A stretch of DNA of 64,000 bases from Mucor racemosus (lineage: Eukaryota; Mucoromycota; Mucoromycetes; Mucorales; Mucoraceae), in NCBI GenBank assembly GCA_027405735.1, contig JAPEHQ010000003.1:2046001-2110000 (forward strand). The letters run 5' to 3'. Below, one piece after another: positions 36,360 through 47,569 of the stretch; the first letter of the stretch is position 1; the number at the start of each line of letters is the position of its first letter. The notes under the pieces were generated by a model that was given only the letters and a program-made list of their open reading frames with translations, was not told where the DNA came from and searched no databases. The position numbers and the translations under genes are program-made.

Positions 36360-36950
36360 TGTTGTATATTTTCAGGTTTGATAAATAATACTTAAAAAAT
36401 AATAAAATTAAGAGAGAATGAGTAATGAATCAGTTCTTCAACTGTATAGTAAAATCAAGATGTCGCGTATTTAGATATAAAAGTATGGCCTTTTATATTG
36501 ATTTGACATTGAGATCCTGAGATGTAATTTAATAAGGCACTAATTGAACCATTATTAGATTTTTTTGATAGTTATCTATGGATTGAAATGGATCAATCAT
36601 AATTTAACCGTGCTTGCAAAGCTTGTGAGTTGCCTTGTTTCAATTCTGCGTTAAATGTGCTTGGATGAAATCATATGATGGTGTCATAATTGAGGTCGAA
36701 GTGTTTTATTACCAAAACTAATAAGAATTAAACAAGAGTAAAAAATGACGTCTTATTCAATGTAGAGAATGAGATTATATATAGAAGAGATTATCAAGTG
36801 ATACAATAGCTATTAATGGTGTAACAATAACAATATCCTGATAATACGGCTACTATAGCGCTATATCTAAATTCTGATATAACACCAAGAAGCGTTCTTG
36901 GTAATTGCTGGATTAAACTTAGTACGCCAGGAGTTTCTTATATCCGATAT
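36360..36950 (-). mobile_element. Truncated LTR of the Gypsy-associated family, reversed
   Basis: Begins TGTTGTATATTTTCAGG, the reverse complement of the family 3-prime end, and runs to the TATATCCGATATT block, missing the last ~90 bp of the family 5-prime end. It is interrupted by a 183-bp element at 36702-36884. Its opposite orientation means it is not the 3-prime LTR of the Gypsy copy at 31893. Confidence 0.7.
36702..36884. mobile_element. Small nested LTR-like insert, 183 bp
   Basis: Begins TGTTTTATTACC and ends GATATAACA, with imperfect 5-bp flanks CGAAG and CCAAG. Other copies of the host LTR are continuous here, so the insertion is real. It may be a very short solo LTR of a third family. 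Confidence 0.55.
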
Positions 36951-37882
36951 TACTACGACCAGCCTGTGCTATACAATATAATTTTGTTGCGCCCAGGTGG
37001 GCTGCACACTAAAGCCTGAGCTGTTGTGCATACTGAATATGGCTAAAAACATAACAAGACACACATGAGGTCATGAGCACAACAAAAGGAACTGCACACG
37101 AGCACAAATCTAAGCCTTTATGTGCAGTTGATTATCGATTCTGTCCATGTGCATGACATTAATCCCATGTGTGCATAATAGTGGAATTGCCTATAAGCGT
37201 ATCATTATCCCTATTTGCGCATAATAATAAAATCTGACCATGAGCATAATAATGAGCTAATCGCATAATAATAAACTAATCGTATGAGCACAAATTGGTT
37301 TGTACATGAGCATCGTGCCGTTCTCAAAATTCCATTGCATTTCTTCACTGGAATGGGTTTTTAAATTACATTTACTTTTATTAATATAGATTATAGACAA
37401 TACAATTCAATGCGTTGTTGATGTAGAGCAATACATGCAAGAGCCAATATATTTACGATTATCACCATCATTTGTAAATATGTTTATAACTATAATTTTT
37501 ACAGCAACAATGGTTTCTGCTTGAGCATAAACCTAAATAACACTTACTGCTTAAATTTATATGTAAGCTAAATCTAAGGTTATAGATATTACTTTATCGC
37601 GCATAAAATTTAAACAAATTAACCTTCTTTAGACTTACTATGTTAGTTTAAGATTGTCAGCTGTAAAAAGATTTGTTTTCAAGTATAGCTACGGTCAAAA
37701 CTATGGTTATTAGACAAGGAGACATTAGATTATTCTTTTTTTTTTTGTTTCTATATCATTTGAAATTTTATCACTTTTCTGGAACATTTCGTGGGATTGT
37801 AGCCAGTTCTAGCTTTTCATTCAGTAGATATAAATATCATTACCTTCGATTTGATCTGGTAATCAAGAAATACGTCCAACAA
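36951..37882. other. Unassigned sequence with repeated GAGCAC/GCATAATAA words
   Basis: The first half (36990-37320) is rich in the words GAGCACAA, TGTGCAT and GCATAATAATAAA-like in both orientations, reminiscent of subterminal repeats of a transposon. The second half is plain AT-rich DNA. No gene recognised. Confidence 0.35.
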
Positions 37883-39102
37883 TGCAGTAGTAAATAATGA
37901 TATTTGATCTTAAAATGCAGTCAAATGGAAATACCACTCTCTAATATAGACTGCTACCTATATTAAAAACAATAGTCCATTATGTTGTTAGTAGAATGCG
38001 TATTCAGATAAAAGAAAAGAATACCAGCTTGATAGTCGTCTGATATGCCTTATCAAACGGTGAATATATTTTTCGAATATGAAAACAAAAAAAGAGAAAC
38101 AACACACGTAGAAAAGGATTTTCAAGGCTTTACATTATTTAGCGCATTTAAAACCCTGCTAAATTGCTCATTTCAGCCAACGTAAAAACAGTAGTAAAGC
38201 GCATGAACCATAACTAAATAAAATAGGCAATATCTGTTACCGTAGTAAAATACATTTTTCTACCAGAAAAACCGCCTGTTGTCAAATCATATATTCATTA
38301 AAAAATTGCAAAAGCGAGCACGTAGAGCGACGCCGTAATTGAGTATAGCAAGATTGAACGGCTAAGTCTCTTATACTTTGGTATAGTATATCTAAGTTTT
38401 AAATAAAAAGGTGTTTTTTTTTAACTTTTCTTATATTTGACCACGTGCGGTCTGAAAATTCAGACTTTGAAGCGGACATTTTTGGGACTCATTTCATCCT
38501 TACCAACACTCATGATTTTGATCAAAAAACAGAAAAATCAACTTTTGATACCAAAATCAACGTTTAAATATACTACATTATGAGAGAAAATTGTAGCCAT
38601 AACTAATACACATTATATAAAAGCTTAATATTAAATGTTAAGTAATTAAAATTTGTACTTTTTTCCGAAAAACGGTTTTTTGATTAAAGGATTTTCATGT
38701 GATATTTTGCAATAAAAATATTGTATATTTTTTATTGAGCAAATAGAGCGTTAAATTCTGCATACGTGTATATTTTTTGTTTTTATAATTGGTAGTATAA
38801 TTAACTCTAGATTTGCAAAACCAAAAAAAAAAAATTTAAAAAATGTCAAAATTGATGATCTGGACAAAAATAATTTTCTAAATTAATTTTCCGCTTATAA
38901 GCCTTGTAAGTCTTAAAAATAAGAGATTTTATAATACTTGAGAACTTTTTCAAGAATTTACGATGCTGTATCTACTTGATTCAAGCTTATTACTGTAAAT
39001 TTTTATACACGTTAATATTGTGTGGTAGTTTATTTGATGATGATATCGCCTTACTTTATAATTATTGCGTTAGAGGTAATTTACATTAAGCTTTAGTCTT
39101 AC

Positions 39103-39213
39103 CTCTCCAACGTCAAAAACATACACATGGCCATCACTGGAACCTATTGCCACCTTTTTACCCTCTTTGTCCCAAGCCAATTTATTCAATGGTTTACTAG
39201 AACAAACTTACGT
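39103..39213 (-). pseudogene. Dynein intermediate chain gene fragment (copy 3)
   Basis: The minus strand reads KLAWDKEGKKVAIGSSDGHV, then YVFDVGE, before a donor at 39102. It has the same breakpoint as copy 1 (loss of sequence upstream of the lysine-rich segment), so copies 1 and 3 descend from one rearranged element. Confidence 0.75.
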
Positions 39214-39308
39214 TTGACCTATAAAAATTGATTTATTAGTGGAGTCAATTATTAATAACATGCTAATAAGTAATAATTATGGTGTACCTTTGATAGTTGG
39301 TAGTGATA

Positions 39309-40943
39309 CAGTGAGTCGCAAAACCCTTTCAATGATTTGGAAATTTGAATAAAAATAACCATAACTTTCTCAGTTTCAATCGGAGATACACTAAATTTTT
39401 ATTTTAAGTAATTCAAACGTTTTTAAATTATTTTCAAAAAGTCCGATCTCATTAATTAAAGTTCCGCAAAACTATGCAAGTTTAAAAAAAGGTACATCAT
39501 TGAAAGGGTTTTGCACGCATTATCAAAAAAAAATTGAAGCTTATTTAAATGCAGTCAATAATCAATACCGTAACTTTTTGCTTTAATACAAGCTTTTACA
39601 CAATGAGGCATACTCGAAATAACTTTTTGATATTCCCCAACTGTTATGTTGTCATACCAAATCTCTTGAGTTCTGTCCCAAATATCATTCATCCCTTTTG
39701 GGGATGTATCGTATTCGTTTAGGCGGATTTTCAATAATCTCCACATATTTTCAATGGGATTAAGGTCTGGAAATTGCGCTGGCCATGACATTACTTCATA
39801 TTTTTTTGTTTGAAGTCTTCTTTCATTAAATTAGAGGTGTGCTTAGAATCGTTGTCTTGTTGAAGGATAACCTAATTACGACGCAACTTCAATTTTTGAC
39901 ACATATCGTCAATGGATTTCTCCAAATCATCATCGATAATAGTTCTGTATAGGTTGGAGTTCAGATTACCTTCGACCTTGGACAACCAAACGACACCAGA
40001 CCAAGAAATAGAGCTCCAAATCATGATACGACCATCTCCATTTTTTCTTGTTTTTTGGTATTCTTAGGTTTTATCTCCTCGCTGTCTCTTTTCCAGCACC
40101 AAATTCGATCATACGAGTTAAAACAATTAATTCTAGCCTCATCAGTAGATATAACACGCTTTCAGTCATCCAAAGTCCAATCAATTCTGTTTTTACATCA
40201 GCGGAGGCGATCCTTTGCATTTTCATCACTAATTTCTGGCTTTTTTATCTTAGGTAATGCGCCTAAACCATTATCCCGAAGAGCCCTAGTACAGTATTCG
40301 CACTGCCATTAACGTGTACATTACGATGAAGCTCTTTTTTGGCTTGTACCGCATTATCCAAGCCACCTTTGGTGATTTTATGGACACAATATCTCTTATC
40401 CGCAGTAGTCAGCTTAGATGGTCGGTCTCCTTTAAGTTTTTCTCGGTCAGGACAGGCCTTTTTTCCAATACGACATACTGTGGCTTTACTAACAGCTACA
40501 TGACGAGCAATTTCCGATACGGTATGGCCTGAATTTAACAGAGAGATAACGTCATTACGTTTGGCATCCGATACAGTTTTCATCTTGATGATTTTGCTTG
40601 AAACTATTAGTAAAAAAGGCAGGGTAAAAGTTGAAAAACATCTCATATATTTTCCGCATATTTCTCTGTTTTATAAGATATCCAGCGTTAATGTACAAGT
40701 TAGGGGTTACAAATTTGTAATTTTAAGCCTGTGCGTGCAAAACCCTTTCAATGATGTACCTTTTTTTAAACTTGCATAGTTTTTGCGGAACTTTAATTAA
40801 TTAAATCGGACTTTTTGAAAATAATTTAAAAACGTTTGAATTACTTAAAATAGAAATTTAGTGTATCTCCGATTGAAACTGAGAAAGTTATGGTTATTTT
40901 TATTCAAATTTCCAAATCATTGAAAGGGTTTTGCGACTCACTG
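39309..40943 (-). mobile_element. Tc1/mariner-type transposon with ~210-bp inverted repeats
   Basis: The ends are CAGTGAGTCGCAAAACCC and GGGTTTTGCGACTCACTG, flanked by TA on both sides (39307-39308 and 40944-40945), the classic Tc1 target duplication. The inverted repeats extend ~210 bp (39309-39520 against 40733-40943). Each arm starts with CAAAACCCTTTCAATGAT and ends with its reverse complement. The minus strand encodes a decayed transposase. Confidence 0.93.
39555..40583 (-). pseudogene. Tc1-type transposase (frameshifted)
   Basis: From MKTVSDAKRNDVISLLNSGH: a helix-turn-helix (VSEIARHVAVSKATVCRIGK), a second DNA-binding part (GDRPSKLTTADKRY), then in shifted frames TDEARINCFNSYD (first catalytic Asp), DGRIMIWSSISWSG, QQDNDSKHTS (second Asp) and PDLNPIENMWRLLK (the catalytic Glu of the DD34E triad), ending KAKSYGIDY. 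Several frame changes and stops make it non-functional. The catalytic motifs are otherwise well preserved, pointing to recent inactivation. Confidence 0.88.
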
Positions 40944-41750
40944 TATATACAAGACGACATCTTGTTTTCCTCTTAGCTGTTGGCCACTAAATAGAAATAA
41001 ATGCTTTTTAGAAACTAAATACACTAACATGAGTTTATTCATTCATTCAAATCAAGTCAATACTATACATACTTTTATAATCACCAGTTTTTTTACAGGT
41101 AGATATCGACTTTAGACCAAAAAAGGATTGATTATAACGTAGATAATCGAACAAAATGACTAAGTCCTGGACGCTTTTTTTGTTCGAGAAAGATATTATA
41201 ACATGCCCTAACATTAACAGTTAATAATTTATTTCCAAATAAACAATAGGAAAAACGAAAAACCTGTAATTGTACCTGCTACTTGATTTCAGTTTATAAA
41301 AAAATATTAGTCTTTTTGTTGTAGTTTTAAACGTAAGTAAAAGAGCTGAGGAAAGAGTAGGGAAGAAAAAAGATTTTGTATGTTACAAACAGAAATTTAC
41401 AAAGGCATAAATACTTTCAGTGTTGCCAAACAGGTTGTTATCGTTGTTCCCATTTAGTCTCCTCCGAGAGAAGAACATAGGCAGAACTCTTTCAAACCCC
41501 AAATTTCAAATTGATATATTTCGTCAATAAGACAATTCTGTTGAATCAGAGTAACTCACATCTGTTTTAAACCATTTAAATTAATCTTCGTTATTAATTA
41601 TATTGTGATTGATATACTTTAGTAAGTTGACTAAAAAAAACTTGATCTCATTGCTCTACTCATCGTGGCTGCCTGATCTTCACAGAAAATTTTATTCTGC
41701 CCATCTGTGCAGATTATTATGCCCATGGGAAGCATAGTTCGGCCGTAGTG

Positions 41751-42340
41751 ATTATGAAATAGAAAAACTAAATCAATTAAAGATTGTTGCATCCACAGAT
41801 CTGGGTGCATTCCTTGGTTAAGATTACGACACAGTTTGATATGTTAAGTTCTACATTGCTGTGTATTATGATGTTATGAAGCTCCGTTTATACAAGAATG
41901 TGGAACTAGTGTGTGTCACCTAGACTTGATTGGATATATGTATATATATAAATAGACTCCTTTAAACAGGTCATATAATTAGAGAATGTGAATATAAAAG
42001 AAGATGGTTCGATCTTATAATAAAGTTCTTTAGTTTTAGTGTGCTCTTTCATTTTATAACAGTTTTCCTTTATTTTTATTAAATGATTTAGTACATATTT
42101 TAGCTTTGAGATTGATATAATCTCCTGGCGTAACAAAGATCCTGCAAAAATAACAAATGATCTCAATCATCCAATTGTTTGTGGTGAAGTAGAGCACTAT
42201 ATTGATGATGTAGTCTTATACTCTAGAGATATAGAAAGCGATATCATATTGATCAATCTAGTTATAAATAGGCTAAAAAACGTGAATTTACGGATCGACG
42301 TGGCTAAATGTGCATGGTTTCAAACTTTTGTCTTTTTATT
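41751..42340 (+). pseudogene. Ty3/Gypsy reverse transcriptase, YIDD-containing part
   Basis: Reads HPIVCGEVEHYIDDVVLYSR (the catalytic YxDD box), then LKNVNLRIDVAKCAWFQT, the conserved end of the Gypsy palm and thumb. It complements the RT half at 34399-34960, which ends before this box. It is itself interrupted by a 348-bp LTR at 41785-42135. Downstream the frame decays, and a piece of reversed LTR follows at 42412. Confidence 0.8.
41785..42135 (+). mobile_element. Solo LTR, 348-bp family, copy 4
   Basis: Begins TGTTGCATCCACAG and ends GGCGTAACA, 351 bp because of a 3-bp internal addition. Perfect AAGAT duplications (41780-41784 and 42136-42140). Confidence 0.9.
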
Positions 42341-42411
42341 AAGGAATTTCAACATGAATTAGAAATGGAATTGGCTCTAAAATGGATATTTAATATCATC
42401 AAAAACTAACA

Positions 42412-42458
42412 TACTGTAGAAGGTGATAAAGTATGATACTTGATCGCATACAACAATA
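42412..42458 (-). mobile_element. Fragment of Gypsy-family LTR end
   Basis: The reverse complement starts TGTTGTATGCGATCAAG and continues into the TTTATCACCTTCTACAGTAT block of the LTR family. Only ~47 bp remain. It sits immediately left of the large CACTA-like element. Confidence 0.55.
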
Positions 42459-42477
42459 TCAGTTTTTTATCACCACG

Positions 42478-42712
42478 GCGAAAAAATGTTCATAAAAATC
42501 GAAAATATGCCAAAATGTTCACAAAACGTGCACATTCGTTGCATAAACATGCATAAATGTTCACAAATGAACATTTTTTTTGCTTTTTTTTCTTACTGGT
42601 CAATTTTTTTCTAAAAAAAATGTTCATGAATGCACAAATGTTCATAAATGCACATTTTTTATAAAAAAAATGCACAAAACCCGAACTTTTGTGCATTTAT
42701 GAACATTTCATG
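42478..42712. repeat. Left subterminal repeat array of the CACTA-like element
   Basis: At least ten copies of AATGTTCA, TGCACAAA and their reverse complements within ~235 bp, spaced irregularly. In CACTA elements such arrays bind the transposase or its accessory protein. Confidence 0.65.
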
Positions 42713-42812
42713 TTAGAATTTATTCCATTAGGATGCGCTAATTTTATTGATGCATATTCCACTTAAGTAATGTTGTCAATTAATAGAATATATGCTACTT
42801 TTGAAGTATATA

Positions 42813-43298
42813 CAGTCGTGATTCGATTTAGTAGTGGAATCGTTGGGAGGGAGAAAAGTGTCCATTAAATCGAATTTTCCACCAAATCGAATAAATCATT
42901 TTCCGTAATATTGGATCAAAAAATAATAATAAAAAGGCTTTACTAGTTTATAGTATTAAATAATATTTTTAATAAAGGCTTTTCATATTCGAGCAACTGA
43001 ATTGAACAGTGGATAACAAGAAATTTAATGAAAGACTGAGGTAGATTTGGTTACTCTCCATATTTCTTCTAATTTCATGGCTATCAGATCAAGCTATTGC
43101 CGGCTAAATACAGTTTTATACAATAGTATTTATATTTTACTAATATAGTGGAATTGTAGAAACGAAATTGTCCACTATCCACTGAATCGATTCAGTGAAT
43201 TTAGGCAGTAAAATTATTAAAAAAAAACGGGAGATTTCAAATTGTCCATTAAATCAAAAATCCGTTATTTATGAGTCCCCTAAATCGAATCACGACTG
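42813..43298. mobile_element. Pogo/Tc1-type MITE, 486 bp
   Basis: Inverted ends CAGTCGTGATTCGATTTAG and CTAAATCGAATCACGACTG, flanked by TA (42811-42812 and 43299-43300). Inside are further ATCGAAT/GTCCATTAAATC words repeated in both halves. There is no coding capacity. Nested in the CACTA-like element. Confidence 0.88.
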
Positions 43299-43300
43299 TA

Positions 43301-44783
43301 CAGTACTTATGGGCTGCATCTATTTGAAGCGTACATCTGATACTTTATGACAGTTCATCTCAAAGCAGAATAAGTGAAGATTATAAAAACTAATAATAAA
43401 AACTGTTTGTAGCAAGTACTATAAAATCTGCATCGAAATACCTTATGAATGCCCTGCCTAAATCCTCTTTTTTTTTTTTAAAAAAAAAAACAAGATATTG
43501 AAAAGTTGCACCACGAGGATGAAAATTGTATTTACCACTTGTAATCCTATTTTATTTTATTCCATTAGTGCATTACTTGTAGGAATTGTACTATTATGAT
43601 GCTTGTATTTAAGATATTGGTAAAATAATAACCACATGTGCAAGTACAATTCATGCAATAATAGAAGGTTCTGTATTTCGTGAAATTCATAGGCGATTAT
43701 AAATGCATTAATTTACACCTTTTACAAGAATTTTTAACAAACAAAATATGCTACAATATTTTTCAAATATGCCAATGTATGTATGCAAAACCTCAGTCAT
43801 TTAGTTACCTTCAAAGGAGCGTGAAGACGTTTTGAAGTTGTGTAAATAGGAGGGGGTTGCCATCATATGCATAATGAGCACACAGCCATCAATTACTTTT
43901 TCTGTTTGTTTATTTTCAAGGTTTAACTATTTTACTCCAGGATGATGATCTCTAATGAGAGATAGTGTAGACAAATAGCCAAGCAATTCTAAGTATGTGA
44001 TTTACGTATGTTATGTGCAGCTAATATCTATTTTTCAACTGCAAATAAACTATAATATACGAACAAAAAAATAAAAAATAACAGGGCAGATCTTTTACAT
44101 AATACTGATTTTTTATAAACACTATGATAGCGAGAATAGTTTAGTGGCTAAATGTGGCATATCACTCAAAGATGTCATTATTCTGTTGAAATAAGTTCTT
44201 TTCAATGTAAATCTGTAATAATTTATATAAATGTAAGAAAGAAAAGCAATACAACTTTGATGATTAAAATCCAAGCTCACCACACAAACCCACAGGTATC
44301 GGAAAATTAAGGTCCCTACATAATGTATTTGGTAGTTTCTGAAATCACCATAAATTTCGCGCTTTTATCTATTTCTTTTGGCTTTCTTTCTGCTCTTTTA
44401 CCATCTGGACAAGCCAGTAATAACCGTATAATTTGAATCAATCAACTTGGAAACTACCAGCCTCTTTGTTATCAGCTTTTACTTATTACTTTTCTTACTG
44501 CCGCACGACTATTAGCAACGGTCTGGTAAAAGACATTTATTATATCGCTCAAGCTCAAATAAAAATGAAGCACGTATTAGATTTTTCTTTTAATAATTTT
44601 ACTGATTACGGACCCAAAACATTGTAGTAAGGTATATAAAAAAAATTCTATATATGCATGAACGATTAAAGGTGGGCTTTATTTAAATGTTGCTGACTGA
44701 ACCAGCAGTCGAAGCTAGGCTTTTTTAAAAAACCTTGTGCAATATTACAGGAGAAAAACTACTGTCTAATACTTTCAGCAAGC
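43301..44783. other. Interior of the CACTA-like element, unreadable
   Basis: Expected location of the C-terminal part of the transposase, but no catalytic motif is readable. It includes a T/A tract at about 43470-43490 and a 64-codon plus-strand frame (44433-44627) without recognised similarity. Confidence 0.4.
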
Positions 44784-45897
44784 CTACAGAACAGATAATG
44801 CCTTCAAACCGTATAACGCAATATTTCTTCTGGTGCCGGTTGCTTCTAAATTTTGCAAGAAGAATAGTACTATCAATCTTGATACCTTGTTTTCACTAGC
44901 CAACTCCACCAAAACCAAAAAGAAAACTTCATCATTTACTTGGAACCCAAAAAAAAAAAAGTACAGAAACAAGATACCAGTTCATTACCAGATTATTTCG
45001 CTGATTATGACCAGCGGCTTCAGATTCTTGTAACATTAGCCATCAAAACAATCTTCGCAAGTAGAAGGCTTAAATTGGTATTGCGAGCGACATTTCATCA
45101 ATTCTCTTGTTTTAGGATTAGACAACATCATTGACATTTGTTGGCCAACGGGAACCATTGTCATTTCTCTTCGAATTTTCATATCATTGGTGAATCGAGG
45201 CTCCTTGCACTTTTCATTTTTGCAAACAACAACTGAAGAATCATCTTTTGGAAAAAGCATGCATCCATTTTTACATATTTCATATTTCACTGGTTTTACA
45301 GGCGATTTTTTCTTCATGACGTTTGTCAACGTATCAGGAAGCAAAAGTTTACATGATGCATTTTCTATTGGTGCTGGTATGGAGAAGTTAGTAAATTTTG
45401 AAGCTGTTTGTGGTGAAAGGAAAAAAAAAAACATATACCCAAAGGGACATTGTTGCTATTCAAATTATCTTGCAGCATGGATTCAAATAAACGGGTGATT
45501 TCTCTGGCTGCTTCTCTGGGGATAGCATAAGTATCAACAATGTCTTGGAATACTAAGCTTAATAGTTGAGATTTTGTGAAATCTTGTGATTCAGAGGACG
45601 AAACATTGAAAAGAATTGGAAGCTCTTATTGATCCTGGTTCCTTGCAACTTTATGTATTCGAAAAATAAAAATTAGGAAAGGTATAATAAATAATTTTAT
45701 AACATATAGTACTTACGCATATTCATAGAATTGTCTGCATCAAAACTTTCTTGAGTATCTTGAACAGAAACATTTCTACTATGATTTTTATGATGGTTTC
45801 TATAGTGGTTTATGCGTTGTTTGACTTTATCAAATGTCTGTAAACGACCTTTTTCATAAGGATATATTTCGGTAGCATTAATTGATACTTTGGGCAT
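44784..45897 (-). pseudogene. CACTA (TNP2/Plavaka-like) transposase, N-terminal remnant
   Basis: Starts MPKVSINATEIYPYEKG at 45897, with a donor-like break near 45715. It continues QDFTKSQLLSLVFQDIVDTY and a region that changes frame at an A-run (45421-45431). Then comes the conserved cysteine module YEICKNGCMLFPKDDSS with a following CKNEKCKEPRF, then SMMLSNPKTRELM and CEDCFDG. After a stop the sequence drifts but still reads RRNIALYGLKAL. The cysteine module followed by a DG-containing block is the standard N-terminal part of TNP2-like transposases. The catalytic domain is missing. Confidence 0.7.
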
Positions 45898-47127
45898 ATT
45901 ATATTTTAAGGTAAATGTACATTGGGGAGTTGTTCAGATGGGAAGAAATAAAATGATGATTAAAACAATGAAGATGCCTATAAGAATTTGAAATGCCTAG
46001 AAACTATGCGTTTAGATCTCTATAATGATATAAATAAGTTCTTTTTTATTAATTTGGTTCAATTTTCTGTTTAATTTCGGGAAGAATTTACATGAATATT
46101 ATTTAATTTACGTTTTTTGAAGTAGATGCAACATGTAGTAAAAGAACACTTTAAGTATGCGTCTTTTATTGTATCATTATTAATACACACTACTGTATGT
46201 TGCATTTAAATATTGTATTTAGTTGAACGAAAACTGCTTTCATCTCTTCACATACCTTTACATTGCCATTAACAGATTTCTATTATATATGTTGTACATT
46301 TGTCTGCATTTTCTGCAGACTTTTTATATTAATGCATTCTGCTTCAAGTCATTATTGTTATAGCATAGCATCAGATATAAATATAATTTATGCTTTCCAT
46401 TTCATAATCATCAAAACTATATATGTAACGACATCAAAAGGTACACATGATGAGGGTGTTGATCACACAAATATATCTAAGACAAATACATAATCCTCGT
46501 ATCAAATAACAGCATGTACATATATTGATAATTTTTTTGTGAAATACGCAAATTAAGGCATTATCAAGATTGGACTTAAACTTACCAGAGCTGGCTACTA
46601 CTGTAAGATGTTAAGCGATTTCTTTTAAAGCAGCCTTCAACAAAAAAAAAAAAAGAGTTACAAGGTCTTTTCTACCAAACAGTGATAGTGATGTTTCGCT
46701 GCAGCTTAGAACATTAAATTTCTGTTCTATTACAGAGCACGTTTCATGTTTCAGTATTAGAGGTGAGAAAAAGTCTTTTAAACTAGAAAAAATTTCTTTG
46801 TTTCTTTTCACTTTTTCCTCTTCTATTAAACAATCTTTTCATCAGAAGGTAAATTTTGTATAGATTCTTGTAGTTTTCAATGGACAATATGACGGCAGTT
46901 ACCATCAAGTTTTAACTGGATCGTTGGAGCTTCTGTTTCTTGCATAAATTGAATCCGATTATTCAATGTGCTACAACATTTTCTGTTATCTACTCTTGTC
47001 AATTTAGTTTTCAAGTTGAATTTTTGCACTTTTAAAGCTTTTATTTCTCATCTAGAGATATTCAAAGGTAACAAAATTTGTACAAAATACAATACATATA
47101 TTATAACATCCGTTTTCTTTCCCAAAA

Positions 47128-47165
<38 letters not shown>

Positions 47166-47569
47166 AACTTTGCAGGTAAAACAGCACACAAGATTATTTA
47201 CATAAACTAATTGCATATAATTATGCTTGTTTTTTATTTTTAGTTTCTCTATTATGTAAAATACTTTGAAGAAATCAGCCAAATTACCTTCCTTTGCTAT
47301 TGAACCGGATTTCCATGCCGCCCAGTGAGGAAAATAAACGTACAACAGAAAAGATCTTTTTCTGAGCGTTTTCTGAGCTTTTTTTTTGGCTGATTAGTGC
47401 TTTTATTGCCACTTTTGCTGCTTTTGCTACCTTTTTCTACAAAGGTTTTGTAAAATTGCTTTGTATTTTTGATATCCCCGTTATATATATATAATAATAA
47501 TAAACCCTAATTACTACCCTGTACCGTATTTTCTATTTATGAGCATTAAATTTCATGAATATTATTGGC
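45898..47569. other. Right interior of the CACTA-like element
   Basis: No convincing coding sequence. It contains a ~33-base T run at 47131-47163 and an AT-rich stretch. Presumably the promoter side of the transposase gene. Confidence 0.4.

Larger units (their letters stand above)
37883..41750. mobile_element. CACTA-like dynein-bearing repeat, copy 3, with nested Tc1-type transposon
   Basis: Shares its whole backbone with copy 1, from CAGTAGTAAATAATGATATTTG to the right terminal repeat TCGGCCGTAGTG (41739-41750). The left inverted end is missing. It lacks all the insertions of copy 1 but carries a 1.6-kb Tc1-type element at 39309-40943. The right end abuts the second half of the Gypsy reverse transcriptase, so it (or a larger composite) interrupted that gene. 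Confidence 0.72.

Noticed and set aside
36360..36950. 3-prime LTR of the Gypsy element that starts at 31893
   Set aside because: It lies in the opposite orientation and lacks one end, so it is an independent insertion.
47131..47163. Long T run as the poly(A) tail of a retrocopy on the minus strand
   Set aside because: No retrocopied coding sequence is readable next to it on either side.
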